Positions 1 through 7,902 of a DNA stretch of 64,000 nucleotides are shown piece after piece. Made by a program: the position numbers and the translations under genes. Origin of the DNA: Myxococcota bacterium (GTDB lineage Bacteria; Myxococcota; B64-G9); the NCBI GenBank assembly GCA_022710975.1, contig JAKLGA010000010.1, positions 222,158-286,157 on the forward strand, read 5' to 3'. Numbering within the stretch: position 1 is the first letter of the stretch; each line of letters starts with the position of its first letter. The notes below the pieces were generated by a model. That model was not told where the DNA came from and ran no database searches. It saw only the letters and a program-made list of their open reading frames with translations.

Positions 1-263
1 CGCACTCGTCTGAGCTCGCATCACCGGGTGGATCCCTGGCGGGGCAGGGCAGGGGACGCAGAAGGTCGAGGGGAGCCAGGGCGAACCTCCACGTGGTCCG
101 GACATCAAGACGATTTTGGGCACACGCCGTGGCACCGGATGCGGTACCACATGCCTGTCGCGCAATCCCGAGGTCTGGCCAGGCGGGTCCTCCTGGATGC
201 GCTCGAGGCCCTCGGCCCGCATCGGGGCGCGCTGGTCACGGGAGCGAGGCCGGGGCGGCGCGC
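1..263. other. non-coding flank, no gene recognised
   Basis: This stretch lies downstream of the minus-strand gene that ends at 264. Short open frames cross it, but none has a credible start, composition or family resemblance. I see no clear terminator, RNA gene or repeat. It may belong to an element that continues left of the window. Confidence 0.4.
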
Positions 264-1160
264 TCAGGGCTCCAGGCGGTAGGCCACCACGCGGTTGTCG
301 GTGAAGGTGGGGATGAGCAGGGTGCGGGTCGCCTCGACGTACTCGAGGTCGGCCGCGCGGATCTTCTGCGCCGTGGTGTCCAGCAGCGGGGTGGCCGGGC
401 CGCCCGGGCGGACGAGCTGGGTGCGGCCAGCCCAGTTGCTCACCAGGTAGGCGCCCTGGCCGTAGGCCCGGAGCCCGTCGATCATGCCGAAGCCCTCCAC
501 GGGGACCGCGATCTCCGCCCGGCCGCTCCCGACGTCGACCCGGGCGATCCCCGTGGCCGTGCCCACCAGCAGGGCGCCGGCCTGCATCAGCATGCCGTTC
601 GAACCCTTGAGCCCGGACAGGTCCGCCAGCACCGGGAGCGCGTCGCCCCTGAGGACGTGGATCCGGCCGGTGGTCATGTCCGAGACGTACACCTCGCCGC
701 CCGGGCCCACGGCGATGTCGTTGAGGAACTCCGCGCCCGGCGCGGGCACGGTCTTGACGATGCGCCCGCTGGCGGTGTCGATGGCGTGCAGGCGATCGAT
801 GTCGGTCACCCACAGGGTGCCGCCCACGAGCCCCATGCCCTTGGGAGCGTCCATGCCCCTGGCCCACCCGCGGGCGAGCACCTCGCCCTGGGCGGAGAGC
901 CGGGCGATGGTCCCGTCGCCGTCCTTCCCGGTGGGCTGCCCGCCGATGCAGGAGACGTAGAACACCTGCCGGCCGGGGTCCCACAGGACCGACTCGGGCA
1001 CCGGGAGCCCCGAGGCGATCCACAGCGGCACCAGCCGGGGAGGGGTGACCGCGGGCGCCTCCGCCCCCGGGGCCGGGGCCGAGGCGAGGGCGGCCAGGAC
1101 GGCGAGGACGGCGGGCGTGACGGGCTTCGTCTGCGGGGTACCGGCGTGGCGTGGGTGCAT
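264..1160 (-). CDS. exported SMP-30/NHL-type beta-propeller protein
   Basis: Predicted secreted six-bladed beta-propeller protein of the SMP-30/gluconolactonase-like kind, 298 aa. Residues 1-35 look like a signal peptide: basic start, then an alanine/leucine-rich core ending near APGAEA. The body shows spaced strand motifs such as LWVTDIDRLHAID and VYVSDMTTGRIHVL, typical of propeller blades. The open frame extends far upstream, but the ATG at 1160 has AGGAG 8 nt before it, and the upstream part is shadow sequence overlapping wzm. Its own promoter sits in the gap shared with the divergent polysaccharide cluster. The fold call is fairly safe. The substrate, and whether it is an enzyme at all, cannot be told from sequence. 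Confidence 0.75.
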   Translation of the reverse strand: MHPRHAGTPQTKPVTPAVLAVLAALASAPAPGAEAPAVTPPRLVPLWIASGLPVPESVLWDPGRQVFYVSCIGGQPTGKDGDGTIARLSAQGEVLARGWARGMDAPKGMGLVGGTLWVTDIDRLHAIDTASGRIVKTVPAPGAEFLNDIAVGPGGEVYVSDMTTGRIHVLRGDALPVLADLSGLKGSNGMLMQAGALLVGTATGIARVDVGSGRAEIAVPVEGFGMIDGLRAYGQGAYLVSNWAGRTQLVRPGGPATPLLDTTAQKIRAADLEYVEATRTLLIPTFTDNRVVAYRLEP

Positions 1161-1184
1161 GGCGAGATCTCCTGGGATGGGCCG

Positions 1185-1212
1185 AGTATAGCCCGCCGCG
1201 CGCGCCGGACAA
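1185..1212 (-). promoter_or_regulatory. promoter of the beta-propeller gene
   Basis: On the minus strand TTGTCC (1207-1212) is followed after 16 bp by TATACT (1185-1190). The predicted start lies about 18 nt before the ATG, leaving room for the AGGAG ribosome site. Confidence 0.5.
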
Positions 1213-1236
1213 GGGCCGGTCGCAGGAACCGGGCGC

Positions 1237-1265
1237 TTGACGCGGCGCGGGGGGCCTGGTAGCAG
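1237..1265 (+). promoter_or_regulatory. promoter of the polysaccharide cluster
   Basis: TTGACG (1237-1242), 17 bp, TAGCAG (1260-1265). Only 9 nt separate the -10 from the ATG at 1275, so the transcript would have almost no leader. It is divergent from the promoter at 1185-1212. Confidence 0.5.
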
Positions 1266-1274
1266 CAGGGTGGA

Positions 1275-2072
1275 ATGCGCTCCTCCCCGGCCAACCTGTG
1301 GGCCCGGCGGCACCTGCTGGGGGTGCTGACGGTCTCCAACCTCAAGCGCCAGAACAAGAGCTCGGCGCTCGGCTACCTGTGGTGGCTGCTCGACCCGCTG
1401 CTGATGACCGGGGTGTACTACCTGGTGGTGGCGGTGCTGTTCCACCGCCGCGGCGGGCCGGAGCAGCCCTACCTCCTGTTCCTGCTGTGCGGGCTGCTGC
1501 CCTGGAAGGCGTTCTCCGACTCGATCGGCCAGAGCGTGCTCAGCATCCGCGGCCAGGCCTCGATCGTCAAGGCCATCTCCTTCCCCAAGGCGGTGCTGCC
1601 GCTGGCGGTGGTGCTGTCGAACACCATCTACTTCCTGGTCGCCCTCCTGGTGGCCATCGGCCTGGCGCTCTACTACGGCCCGGAGCACGGCACCTGGCCG
1701 AGCGTCTACTACCTGCTGCTGCCCGTGGTGGTGCTGCTGCAGGTGCTGGTCACGGCCGGCCTGGCCCTGCTGGTGGCCGCGCTGGGTGTGCTGTTCCTGG
1801 ACACCGGCAACATCACCGGGCACCTCCTGCGGATGTGGTACTTCCTGTCGCCCGGGCTCTACAGCCTGGACATGGTGCCCGAGCGCTACCGGCCCCTGTT
1901 CCGGCTGAACCCGTTCGCCGAGCTGATGACCGCCTACCGCGACATCCTCATGCACCACCGGGCTCCGGCCTGGGAGGATCTGGGGCTGGCCGCGGGGCTG
2001 GGGCTGGCGGCGCTGCTGGCGGGCTACCTCGTGTTCCGGCGCCTCGAGGGCCGGCTGGTGCAGCGGCTGTGA
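1275..2072 (+). CDS. wzm: ABC-2 type polysaccharide export permease (Wzm-like)
   Basis: Inner-membrane permease of an ABC exporter for lipid-linked polysaccharide, 265 aa, normal for the ABC-2/Wzm/TagG family. The N-terminus carries the amphipathic segment with LKRQNKSSALGYLWWLLDP, which is characteristic of these permeases. About six hydrophobic helices follow, at roughly residues 30-55, 70-85, 105-130, 140-170, 180-195 and 235-255. The stop codon overlaps the start of the ATPase gene (GTGA), so the two are translationally coupled, as expected for the two halves of one transporter. The nearby glycosyltransferases and WcaJ-like transferase suggest the cargo is an undecaprenyl-linked glycan. 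The sugar is unknown. Confidence 0.9.
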   Translation: MRSSPANLWARRHLLGVLTVSNLKRQNKSSALGYLWWLLDPLLMTGVYYLVVAVLFHRRGGPEQPYLLFLLCGLLPWKAFSDSIGQSVLSIRGQASIVKAISFPKAVLPLAVVLSNTIYFLVALLVAIGLALYYGPEHGTWPSVYYLLLPVVVLLQVLVTAGLALLVAALGVLFLDTGNITGHLLRMWYFLSPGLYSLDMVPERYRPLFRLNPFAELMTAYRDILMHHRAPAWEDLGLAAGLGLAALLAGYLVFRRLEGRLVQRL

Positions 2073-2803
2073 AGCCCGAGAACGTCATCGAGGCCGCGGG
2101 CCTCAGCATGCTCTACCGCGTGCCACGCTCGCGGCGCCGGAGCCTGCGCGAGGCGCTCTTCCGCTCGCTGCTGCACCGGGACGAGATCATGGAGGTGTGG
2201 GCGCTCAGGGACGTCAGCTTCGAGCTCCGGCGCGGGGAGAGCCTGGGGGTGGTGGGCGACAACGGGGCGGGCAAGAGCACGCTGTGCCTGCTGCTGTCGC
2301 AGATCATGGAGCCGACCCACGGCCGGGTGGAGGTGGCCGGGCGGGTCTCGGCGCTGCTCAGCCTGGGGGCCGGGTTCCAGCCCGACCTCACCGGCCGCGA
2401 CAACATCTTCCTGCAGGGCATCTACCTGGGCCACTCGCGCGAGGCGGTCGAGTCCCTGCTGGAGGACATCGTCGCCTTCGCCGAGCTGGGCGACTTCATC
2501 GACGTCCCGGTGCGCACCTACTCCTCGGGCATGCGCGCCCGGCTGGCCTTCGCCATCGCGGCCTCGATCCAGCCCGAGATCCTGATCCTGGACGAGCTCA
2601 TGGGGGTGGGCGACCAGCGTTTCCAGAAGAAGAGCGCGGCCCGCATGCGCGAGCTGATCGCCGAGTCCCGGGCCCTGGTGGTCGTGTCCCACAGCCTGGC
2701 CACGGTGCGCGCCCTGTGCACCCGGACCCTGTGGCTGGAGAAGGGGCGCGTGCTGGCCGACGGCCCGACCGAGGAGGTCCTGGCCCGCTATGCGTCCCGC
2801 TGA
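2069..2803 (+). CDS. wzt: ABC polysaccharide exporter ATPase (Wzt-like, short form)
   Basis: ATP-binding subunit that powers the preceding permease, 244 aa. Walker A GDNGAGKST is at residues 63-71, the signature YSSGMRARL and Walker B ILILDE follow, and a switch histidine lies in VVVSHS. The GTG at 2069 overlaps the wzm stop by 4 nt and is the first start that excludes shadow sequence. The protein ends about 30 residues after the nucleotide-binding domain, so it lacks the C-terminal carbohydrate-binding domain of O-antigen Wzt proteins such as those of E. coli O8/O9a. It therefore resembles the short KpsT/TagH-type ATPases. Its last 14 nt overlap the next gene. Confidence 0.9.
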   Translation: MKPENVIEAAGLSMLYRVPRSRRRSLREALFRSLLHRDEIMEVWALRDVSFELRRGESLGVVGDNGAGKSTLCLLLSQIMEPTHGRVEVAGRVSALLSLGAGFQPDLTGRDNIFLQGIYLGHSREAVESLLEDIVAFAELGDFIDVPVRTYSSGMRARLAFAIAASIQPEILILDELMGVGDQRFQKKSAARMRELIAESRALVVVSHSLATVRALCTRTLWLEKGRVLADGPTEEVLARYASR

Positions 2804-3713
2804 GGCCGATCGCCCGCTGGTGCTGGTCTCGCCGGTGCGCGACGAGGCCGCCGGGCTGCCGTGCGCCGTGGCCTCGGTGCTGGCCCAGCGGGTGCGGCCG
2901 CTGGCCTGGGCGGTGGTGGACGACGGCTCCACGGACGGCACCTGGGAGCTCCTGGGCGAGCTGGCCCGGCGGGTGCCCGGCCTGCGCCCGGTGCGGCTCG
3001 AGCGCCGGGGAGCGCGCCAGCCGGGCCCGGCCGTGGTGCGCGCCTTCCAGGCCGGTCTGGAGGCGCTCCGGGACCTGCCCTGGGGCTACGTCGGCAAGCT
3101 GGACGGGGACGTGCTCCTGCCCGGCGACTACTACGCCCGGCTGCTCGAGGCCTTCGGGCGCGAGCCCCGCCTGGGCATCGCCGGGGGCGCCTGCCTGGCG
3201 CCGCGCTCCGCCCGCCCCGGCCGCTTCCGCCTGGAGCCGAACGCCCCCCAGCACACCCGCGGCCCGTGCAAGGTCTGGCGGCGGGAGTGCCTCGAGGAGA
3301 TCGGGGGCTTGCGGCCGGTGCTGGGCTGGGACGGGCTGGACGGCTCCGAGGCGCGGCGCCTGGGCTGGCACACGCGCACGCTCCCGGGGCTCTACGCGCT
3401 GCACCTGCGGCCGACCCACGCGGGCGACGGCCCGCTGCGCGGGGCCCGGCGGGCCGGCCGCGGCGCCTGGCAGCTCCACCACGGGCCGGTCTACCTGGCC
3501 GCCCGGGCGCTGGCGGCGCTCCTGCGGCCGCCCCACCTGCTCGGCCCGCTGGGCCTGCTGGCCGGCTACCTGGAGGCGGCCCTGCGGGGCGAGCGGCAGG
3601 CGCTGCCGCCGGAGCTGGTGCGGCATCTGCGGCGGGAGCAGCGGGCCCGGCTGCTGGGCGCGCTGGCCGACCTGCTCGGCCGGGCCGGGGGGCGGGGAGG
3701 GGAGCCCGCGTGA
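2790..3713 (+). CDS. family 2 glycosyltransferase
   Basis: GT-A fold glycosyltransferase of family GT2, 307 aa, presumably cytoplasmic and acting on a lipid-linked glycan. Residues 9-50 hold the nucleotide-binding start LVLVSPVRDEAAGL and VVDDGSTDGTWELL. The metal-binding DxD is in KLDGDVLLPGDYY near residue 100. A region around residues 140-180 carries the acceptor-side acidic residues (DGLDGSEARR). The ATG overlaps the end of wzt and the gene ends coupled to the next one. The C-terminal 80 residues are arginine/alanine/leucine-rich and may contact the membrane. Donor and acceptor sugars cannot be assigned. Confidence 0.85.
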   Translation: MRPAEADRPLVLVSPVRDEAAGLPCAVASVLAQRVRPLAWAVVDDGSTDGTWELLGELARRVPGLRPVRLERRGARQPGPAVVRAFQAGLEALRDLPWGYVGKLDGDVLLPGDYYARLLEAFGREPRLGIAGGACLAPRSARPGRFRLEPNAPQHTRGPCKVWRRECLEEIGGLRPVLGWDGLDGSEARRLGWHTRTLPGLYALHLRPTHAGDGPLRGARRAGRGAWQLHHGPVYLAARALAALLRPPHLLGPLGLLAGYLEAALRGERQALPPELVRHLRREQRARLLGALADLLGRAGGRGGEPA

Positions 3714-4888
3714 GCCGCGTGTGCATGCTGGTGCACCACTACTTCCCGCGCGACGTGCGGGTGCGGCGCGAGGCGCGCGCGCTCGCGGCGGCCGGCCTCG
3801 AGGTGAGCGTGATCGCCCTCAGGCAGCGCGGCGAGCAGGCCCGCGAGCGCTGGCAGGGCATCGAGGTGCTGCGCCTGCCGGTGCGGCGCCACCGGGGCAG
3901 CCCGCTGCCGGTCTACCTGGCCGAGTACTCCGCCTTCGCCGCGGCGGCGGGCCTGGCCGTGCGCGCGCTCGCCCGCGCGGCGCCCTTCGACGTGATCCAC
4001 GTGCACACCCCGCCGGACTTCCTGGTGGCCGCGGCCGGCCCGGCCCGGGCCCGCGGGGCGCGCCTGGTGGTGGACATCCACGACCTCACCCCGGAGCTGT
4101 ACGGCGCGCGCTTCCGCGGGCTGGGGGGGCGCGCGGCCCTGGGCCTGCTGGCGCGCATGGAGCAGCGCGCCTGCCGGGTGGCCGACCGGGTGCTGACGGT
4201 GACCGACGCCTTCCGCCGGCTGCTCGTCGCGCGCGGGGCGGAGCCCGGCAAGGTGGGCGTGCTGCACAACTGCCCGGACGAGGAGATCTTCGATCCCGCC
4301 CGCCTGGGCCCGCGGGCCCAGGGCCAGGGGTTCCGCGTGGTGCACCACGGCACCCTGGTCACCCGCTACGGGCTCGGCACCCTGCTGGACGCCTTCGCCC
4401 TGGTGGCCGCCCGCCGGGCGGACGCCTGCCTGGACATCTACGGCGAGGGCGACCTGCTGCCCGGGCTCCAGCGCCGGAGCGCGGAGCCGCCGCTCCTCGG
4501 CCGGGTGCGGCTGCTCGGTGACCGGCCGCAGGAGGAGGTGGCCCGGGCGGTCGCGGCCGCCGACCTGTGCGTGGTGCCCAACCTGGCCGACGCCTTCACC
4601 GATCTGCTGCTGCCCACCAAGCTGCTCGAGGCGCTGAGGCTCGGGCGGCCGGCGGTGGCCTCCGCCACCACCGCGATCCGCGAGGCCTTCCCCCGCGGGG
4701 TCCGGCTCGTGCCCCCCGGCGACCCCGCGGCCCTGGCCGAGGCCATCCTGGCGCTGGCCGCGGACCCGGCCGCGCGCGCGGCGCTGGCCGCCGAGGGCCG
4801 CGCGGCGGTCGAGCGCTTCTCCTGGCGGCTGGAGAAGCTGAAGCTCCTCGACCTGTACCGCGAGCTGGGCGCCCGCCGCCCGGCCTGA
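3710..4888 (+). CDS. family 4 glycosyltransferase
   Basis: GT-B fold retaining glycosyltransferase, 392 aa. The N-terminal domain starts with VCMLVHHYFPRDVRVRREA, the usual opening of GT4 enzymes, and contains DVIHVHTPPDFLVA and LVVDIHDLTPELYG. The C-terminal domain has VLHNCPDEEIFDP, the phosphate-binding VVHHGTLVTRYGLGTL and the donor-site region KLLEALRLGRPAVAS. The GTG at 3710 overlaps the upstream stop (GTGA) and is the only start that avoids shadow sequence. It closes a tight four-gene unit (wzm-wzt-GT2-GT4). A 48-bp gap with its own promoter separates it from the phosphosugar transferase. Confidence 0.87.
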   Translation: MSRVCMLVHHYFPRDVRVRREARALAAAGLEVSVIALRQRGEQARERWQGIEVLRLPVRRHRGSPLPVYLAEYSAFAAAAGLAVRALARAAPFDVIHVHTPPDFLVAAAGPARARGARLVVDIHDLTPELYGARFRGLGGRAALGLLARMEQRACRVADRVLTVTDAFRRLLVARGAEPGKVGVLHNCPDEEIFDPARLGPRAQGQGFRVVHHGTLVTRYGLGTLLDAFALVAARRADACLDIYGEGDLLPGLQRRSAEPPLLGRVRLLGDRPQEEVARAVAAADLCVVPNLADAFTDLLLPTKLLEALRLGRPAVASATTAIREAFPRGVRLVPPGDPAALAEAILALAADPAARAALAAEGRAAVERFSWRLEKLKLLDLYRELGARRPA

Positions 4889-4901
4889 GGCGCGGCCGGT
4901 T

Positions 4902-4930
4902 TTGATCCGCCCGGCCGCTTGCGGTAGGAA
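4902..4930 (+). promoter_or_regulatory. promoter giving a probable leaderless mRNA for the phosphosugar transferase
   Basis: TTGATC (4902-4907), 17 bp, TAGGAA (4925-4930), then exactly 6 nt before the GTG at 4937. The first base of the start codon would be the transcription start. AGGAA in the -10 could alternatively serve as a weak ribosome site if transcription starts upstream. Confidence 0.5.
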
Positions 4931-4936
4931 TGGGGC

Positions 4937-6376
4937 GTGCTCCGACAGCCCGACAGCGCCGTGGAGCGGGGCCTCAAGCTCCTGGTGGATCTGCTGGCCT
5001 TCTTCCTGGCCGCCAACCTGGCCTTCGATCTGCGCTACTACGTGGAGTGGGGCGATCTGCTGAGGACCGGCCCGGCGCCCTGGGGCGAGCTCTACCGCGG
5101 GCTGCCCTACATGCTGCTCGGCTACGCGGCCATCCTGGCCGTGTTCGGCCTGTACCGGCCGAACCTCAAGCGGCGCCAGGAGGTGGCGCTGCTCGTCAAG
5201 GCCCAGGCCACCGCCTTCACCCTCATCTTCGCCACCGCCTTCTTCTACCGGGGCTTCTCCTACTCCCGGGCGGCGGCGCTGCTGATGATCCCCTTCGCCC
5301 TGGTGATCAACCTGGCCTTCCGCCTGCTGTACCGCGCCGCCCGCGCGCGCCTGCTCAGGCTCGAGGTGGTGCAGGAGCGCCTGATCATCGTGGGCTACTC
5401 CGAGGAGACCCCGACCCTCATCCGCCGCCTGCTCCGCCCGGGCCACGCGCACGCGCTGCTGGGCGTGGTGGCCCACCCCAGGCAGCCGCTGCCCGAGGGG
5501 GTGAGCCGGCTCGGCGCGCGGGTGGAGGACCTGCGCGCCATCCTGGCCGCCCAGCCGGTCGACCGGGTGCTGCTCATCTCGGGCGCGCTCAGCCACGCCG
5601 AGCTCATCCAGGCCATCGAGGCCTGCGACGAGGGCCACGTGGCCTGGGGGGTGGTGCCCGATCTGTACGACCTGCTGCTCGACAGGCTGCACCTCGATCA
5701 GGTGGTGGGCATCCCGGTCATGGGCCCGGCGGGCACCAACATCGTGGGCATGAACCGGGTGCTGAAGCGCGCGGTGGACCTGGTGATGGCCGCGCTGCTC
5801 GGGCTGGCGCTCGCGCCCGTGTGGCTGCTGACGGCGCTGCTGGTGAAGCTCAGCTCGCCCGGCCCGGCCCTGTTCGTCCAGGAGCGGGTCGGGCGCCACG
5901 GGCGCACCTTCCGCATCCTCAAGTTCCGCACCATGCGGGTCGGCGCCGGCGATCAGCTCCACCGGGAGACCATGGCCCGGGTGATCGAGGGCGGCCAGCC
6001 GGGCGACCAGGACGGCAAGATCCCCATCTTCAAGCTCAAGGACGACCCGCGCGTCACCGGCGTGGGGCGCTGGCTCAGGCGCTTCTCGCTCGACGAGCTG
6101 CCGCAGCTGTGGAACGTGCTCAAGGGCGACATGAGCCTGGTCGGGCCGCGCCCGGCCGTGCCGCACGAGGTGGCCCGCTACCGCGAGCGGCACCGGCGCC
6201 GGCTGGAGGCCCAGCCGGGCATCACCGGCCTGTGGCAGGTCTCGGGCCGCAACCGGCTGTCCTTCGACGAGATGGTCGAGCTCGACATCCAGTACCTGGA
6301 GAACTGGTCGCTCGGGCTGGACGTGCGCATCGTGCTGAAGACCGTGGCGGCCGTGGTGCTCAGCCGCGGCTACTAG
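4937..6376 (+). CDS. undecaprenyl-phosphate sugar phosphotransferase (WcaJ/PssY-like)
   Basis: Polyprenyl glycosylphosphotransferase, 479 aa, the initiating enzyme that moves a sugar-1-phosphate from a nucleotide sugar to undecaprenyl phosphate in the inner membrane. Four N-terminal membrane helices cover about residues 10-120, followed by a Rossmann-like CoA-binding domain (LIIVGYSEETPTL). The C-terminal bacterial sugar transferase domain starts at KRAVDLVMAALLGLAL and contains VQERVGRHGRTFRILKFRTM, DELPQLWNVLKGDMSLVGPR and PGITGLWQVSGRN. Length and domain order match the WcaJ/EpsZ family. It probably supplies the primer for the glycan handled by the upstream GTs and the ABC exporter. The exact sugar is unknown. 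Confidence 0.92.
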   Translation: MLRQPDSAVERGLKLLVDLLAFFLAANLAFDLRYYVEWGDLLRTGPAPWGELYRGLPYMLLGYAAILAVFGLYRPNLKRRQEVALLVKAQATAFTLIFATAFFYRGFSYSRAAALLMIPFALVINLAFRLLYRAARARLLRLEVVQERLIIVGYSEETPTLIRRLLRPGHAHALLGVVAHPRQPLPEGVSRLGARVEDLRAILAAQPVDRVLLISGALSHAELIQAIEACDEGHVAWGVVPDLYDLLLDRLHLDQVVGIPVMGPAGTNIVGMNRVLKRAVDLVMAALLGLALAPVWLLTALLVKLSSPGPALFVQERVGRHGRTFRILKFRTMRVGAGDQLHRETMARVIEGGQPGDQDGKIPIFKLKDDPRVTGVGRWLRRFSLDELPQLWNVLKGDMSLVGPRPAVPHEVARYRERHRRRLEAQPGITGLWQVSGRNRLSFDEMVELDIQYLENWSLGLDVRIVLKTVAAVVLSRGY

Positions 6377-6385
6377 GACGCAGGC

Positions 6386-7141
6386 ATGCCGGACGAGCTC
6401 GAGCCCCTGGCCGACGAGACCCTCGACCGCATCTGCGGCGTGCTGCAGGTCCTGCAGGCCCGCCGGGGCTACCGCTTCGGGCTGGAGGCGCTCTTGCTGC
6501 CGGCCTTCGCGCGGCCGGGCGCCCGGTCGGCGGTGGATCTGGGCACCGGCAGCGGGGTGATGGCTCTCCTGCTGGCGCGTTTCGGCGGCGCCGCGCGGGT
6601 CACCGGCGTGGAGCTGCAGCCCCGCCTGGCCGCGCGGGCCCGCCGCTCGGTGGCGCTCAACCAGCTCGGCCAGCGCGTCGAGATCGTCGAGGCGGATCTG
6701 CGCGCGCTCCCCCGCGCGGTGCCGGCCGGGGCCCACGACCTGGTGCTCTCGAACCCGCCCTACGGCAAGCAGGGCGAGGGCCAGGCCTGCCGGACCTCCG
6801 AGCGCGCGCTGGCGCGGCAGGAGCTCGGTTGCCGGCTCGGCGACGTGGTGGCCGCGGCCCGGCGCCTGCTCGCCTTCCGCGGCCGCTTCGCGGTGGTGCT
6901 GCCGCCGGCCCGGCTGCCCGAGCTGCTGGGGCTGTGCCAGGAGCACGGGCTGCGGCCCGCCCGCCTGCGCCTGGTGCACGGGCGGATCGAGCTGCCGGCC
7001 TGCCACGCGCTGGTGGAGTGCGTCCGCGGCGGCCGGACGGCGCTCACGGTCGAGCCGCCGCTCGTGGTATATGCCCGTCCCGAGGTGTACACGGCCGAGG
7101 TGGAGGCCATGCTCTACCCCGCGGGCCGCCCGGGGGAGTGA
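6386..7141 (+). CDS. SAM-dependent adenine-N6 methyltransferase, TrmN6/YfiC-like
   Basis: Class I methyltransferase of the tRNA1(Val) A37-N6 (TrmN6) type, 251 aa, against about 245 in E. coli. The N-terminus has the typical RRGYRFGLEALLLPAFA segment. SAM-binding motif I is VDLGTGSGVMALLLA near residue 50. The catalytic motif IV, NPPYGK, is near residue 123 and marks enzymes acting on exocyclic amino groups. It begins 9 nt after the phosphosugar transferase stop and is probably cotranscribed, without an obvious functional link. A different N6-adenine or glutamine substrate cannot be excluded. Confidence 0.83.
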   Translation: MPDELEPLADETLDRICGVLQVLQARRGYRFGLEALLLPAFARPGARSAVDLGTGSGVMALLLARFGGAARVTGVELQPRLAARARRSVALNQLGQRVEIVEADLRALPRAVPAGAHDLVLSNPPYGKQGEGQACRTSERALARQELGCRLGDVVAAARRLLAFRGRFAVVLPPARLPELLGLCQEHGLRPARLRLVHGRIELPACHALVECVRGGRTALTVEPPLVVYARPEVYTAEVEAMLYPAGRPGE

Positions 7142-7149
7142 GGACGCCC

Positions 7150-7902
7150 ATGCTGTTCGAACTGCTGCACCAGAGCCTGAAGCGCATCTCCGACCTGGAT
7201 CCGCGCCGGGACGCGCCCGCCTTCGCCCGGGCCATGCTGGCGCTCCGGCCCGAGCTGGCCCAGCGCTGGGCCGGGGCGGAGCTCGAGCGGCTGGCCCAGG
7301 CCGTGGCCGGGGTGCAGATCGGGCTCATCCGCGAGCTGCCCGACGTGGCCCGCGCGGCGGAGGCGGCCGTGTTCGACCGCTCGACCTTCCCGGCCGCGCG
7401 CTGCGCGCTGGTGGGGGCGCTCGGCTACCTGGTGCGGCCGCGCGATCTGCTGCCCGACGATCTGCCGGGCGGGCTGGGCTTCCTGGACGACTCGCTGGTG
7501 CTGCGCACGGTGACCACGGGCTTCTTCGGCGAGGTTCACGGGCGGCTGGAGTGCCTGGACCAGGAGCGGCGGAAGCTCCGCTTCCACGCCCTGTGCCTGC
7601 CGGCGGAGCGGCTGCCGGAGTTCGCCCGCGCGCTGGACGAGGTGTGGGCGCTCTTCCACCGGCTGCTGGGGGTGCCGCGCGAGGCGGCCGAGGCCACCAC
7701 CAAGGCCATCATCGAGGATCCCTTCGGCCGGCTGCTGCCCGACGGGCTCGCCCCCACGCCGCCGGCGCCGATCGGCCCGGCCGGGTGGTTGACCATGCCC
7801 GGGCCGTCGGTGCGCCTGGTGGCCGGCAAGCTGCACGCGCTGTTCGCGGGCGATCTCCAGCCCCGCGAGCGCGAGCTCGGCGAGGCCGGGCAGGGGTTCT
7901 AG
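7150..7902 (+). CDS. DUF1232 (YkvA-like) domain protein
   Basis: Protein of unknown function, 250 aa. Residues about 95-120 carry YLVRPRDLLPDDLPG followed by LGFLDDSLVL. This closely follows the DUF1232/YkvA signature, in which a DLIPD box is followed by a GYLDD box. Family members are often small membrane proteins, but here the domain sits inside a longer, mostly soluble and alanine/leucine-rich protein with a glycine/proline-rich C-terminus. The ATG has GAGG 7 nt upstream and lies 8 nt after the methyltransferase stop. Its TAG shares the tetranucleotide CTAG with the stop of the convergent lipoprotein gene. No function is proposed. Confidence 0.7.
   Translation: MLFELLHQSLKRISDLDPRRDAPAFARAMLALRPELAQRWAGAELERLAQAVAGVQIGLIRELPDVARAAEAAVFDRSTFPAARCALVGALGYLVRPRDLLPDDLPGGLGFLDDSLVLRTVTTGFFGEVHGRLECLDQERRKLRFHALCLPAERLPEFARALDEVWALFHRLLGVPREAAEATTKAIIEDPFGRLLPDGLAPTPPAPIGPAGWLTMPGPSVRLVAGKLHALFAGDLQPRERELGEAGQGF

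Noticed and set aside
28..282. Short plus-strand open frames in the first 300 bases
   Set aside because: No ribosome site, no recognisable domain, arginine/glycine-rich shadow composition, and overlap with the real minus-strand gene.
3566..7006. Minus-strand frame of 1146 codons opposite the glycosyltransferase and WcaJ-like genes
   Set aside because: No family motif and a composition dominated by A, Q, R, G and H. It is explained by the real plus-strand genes.
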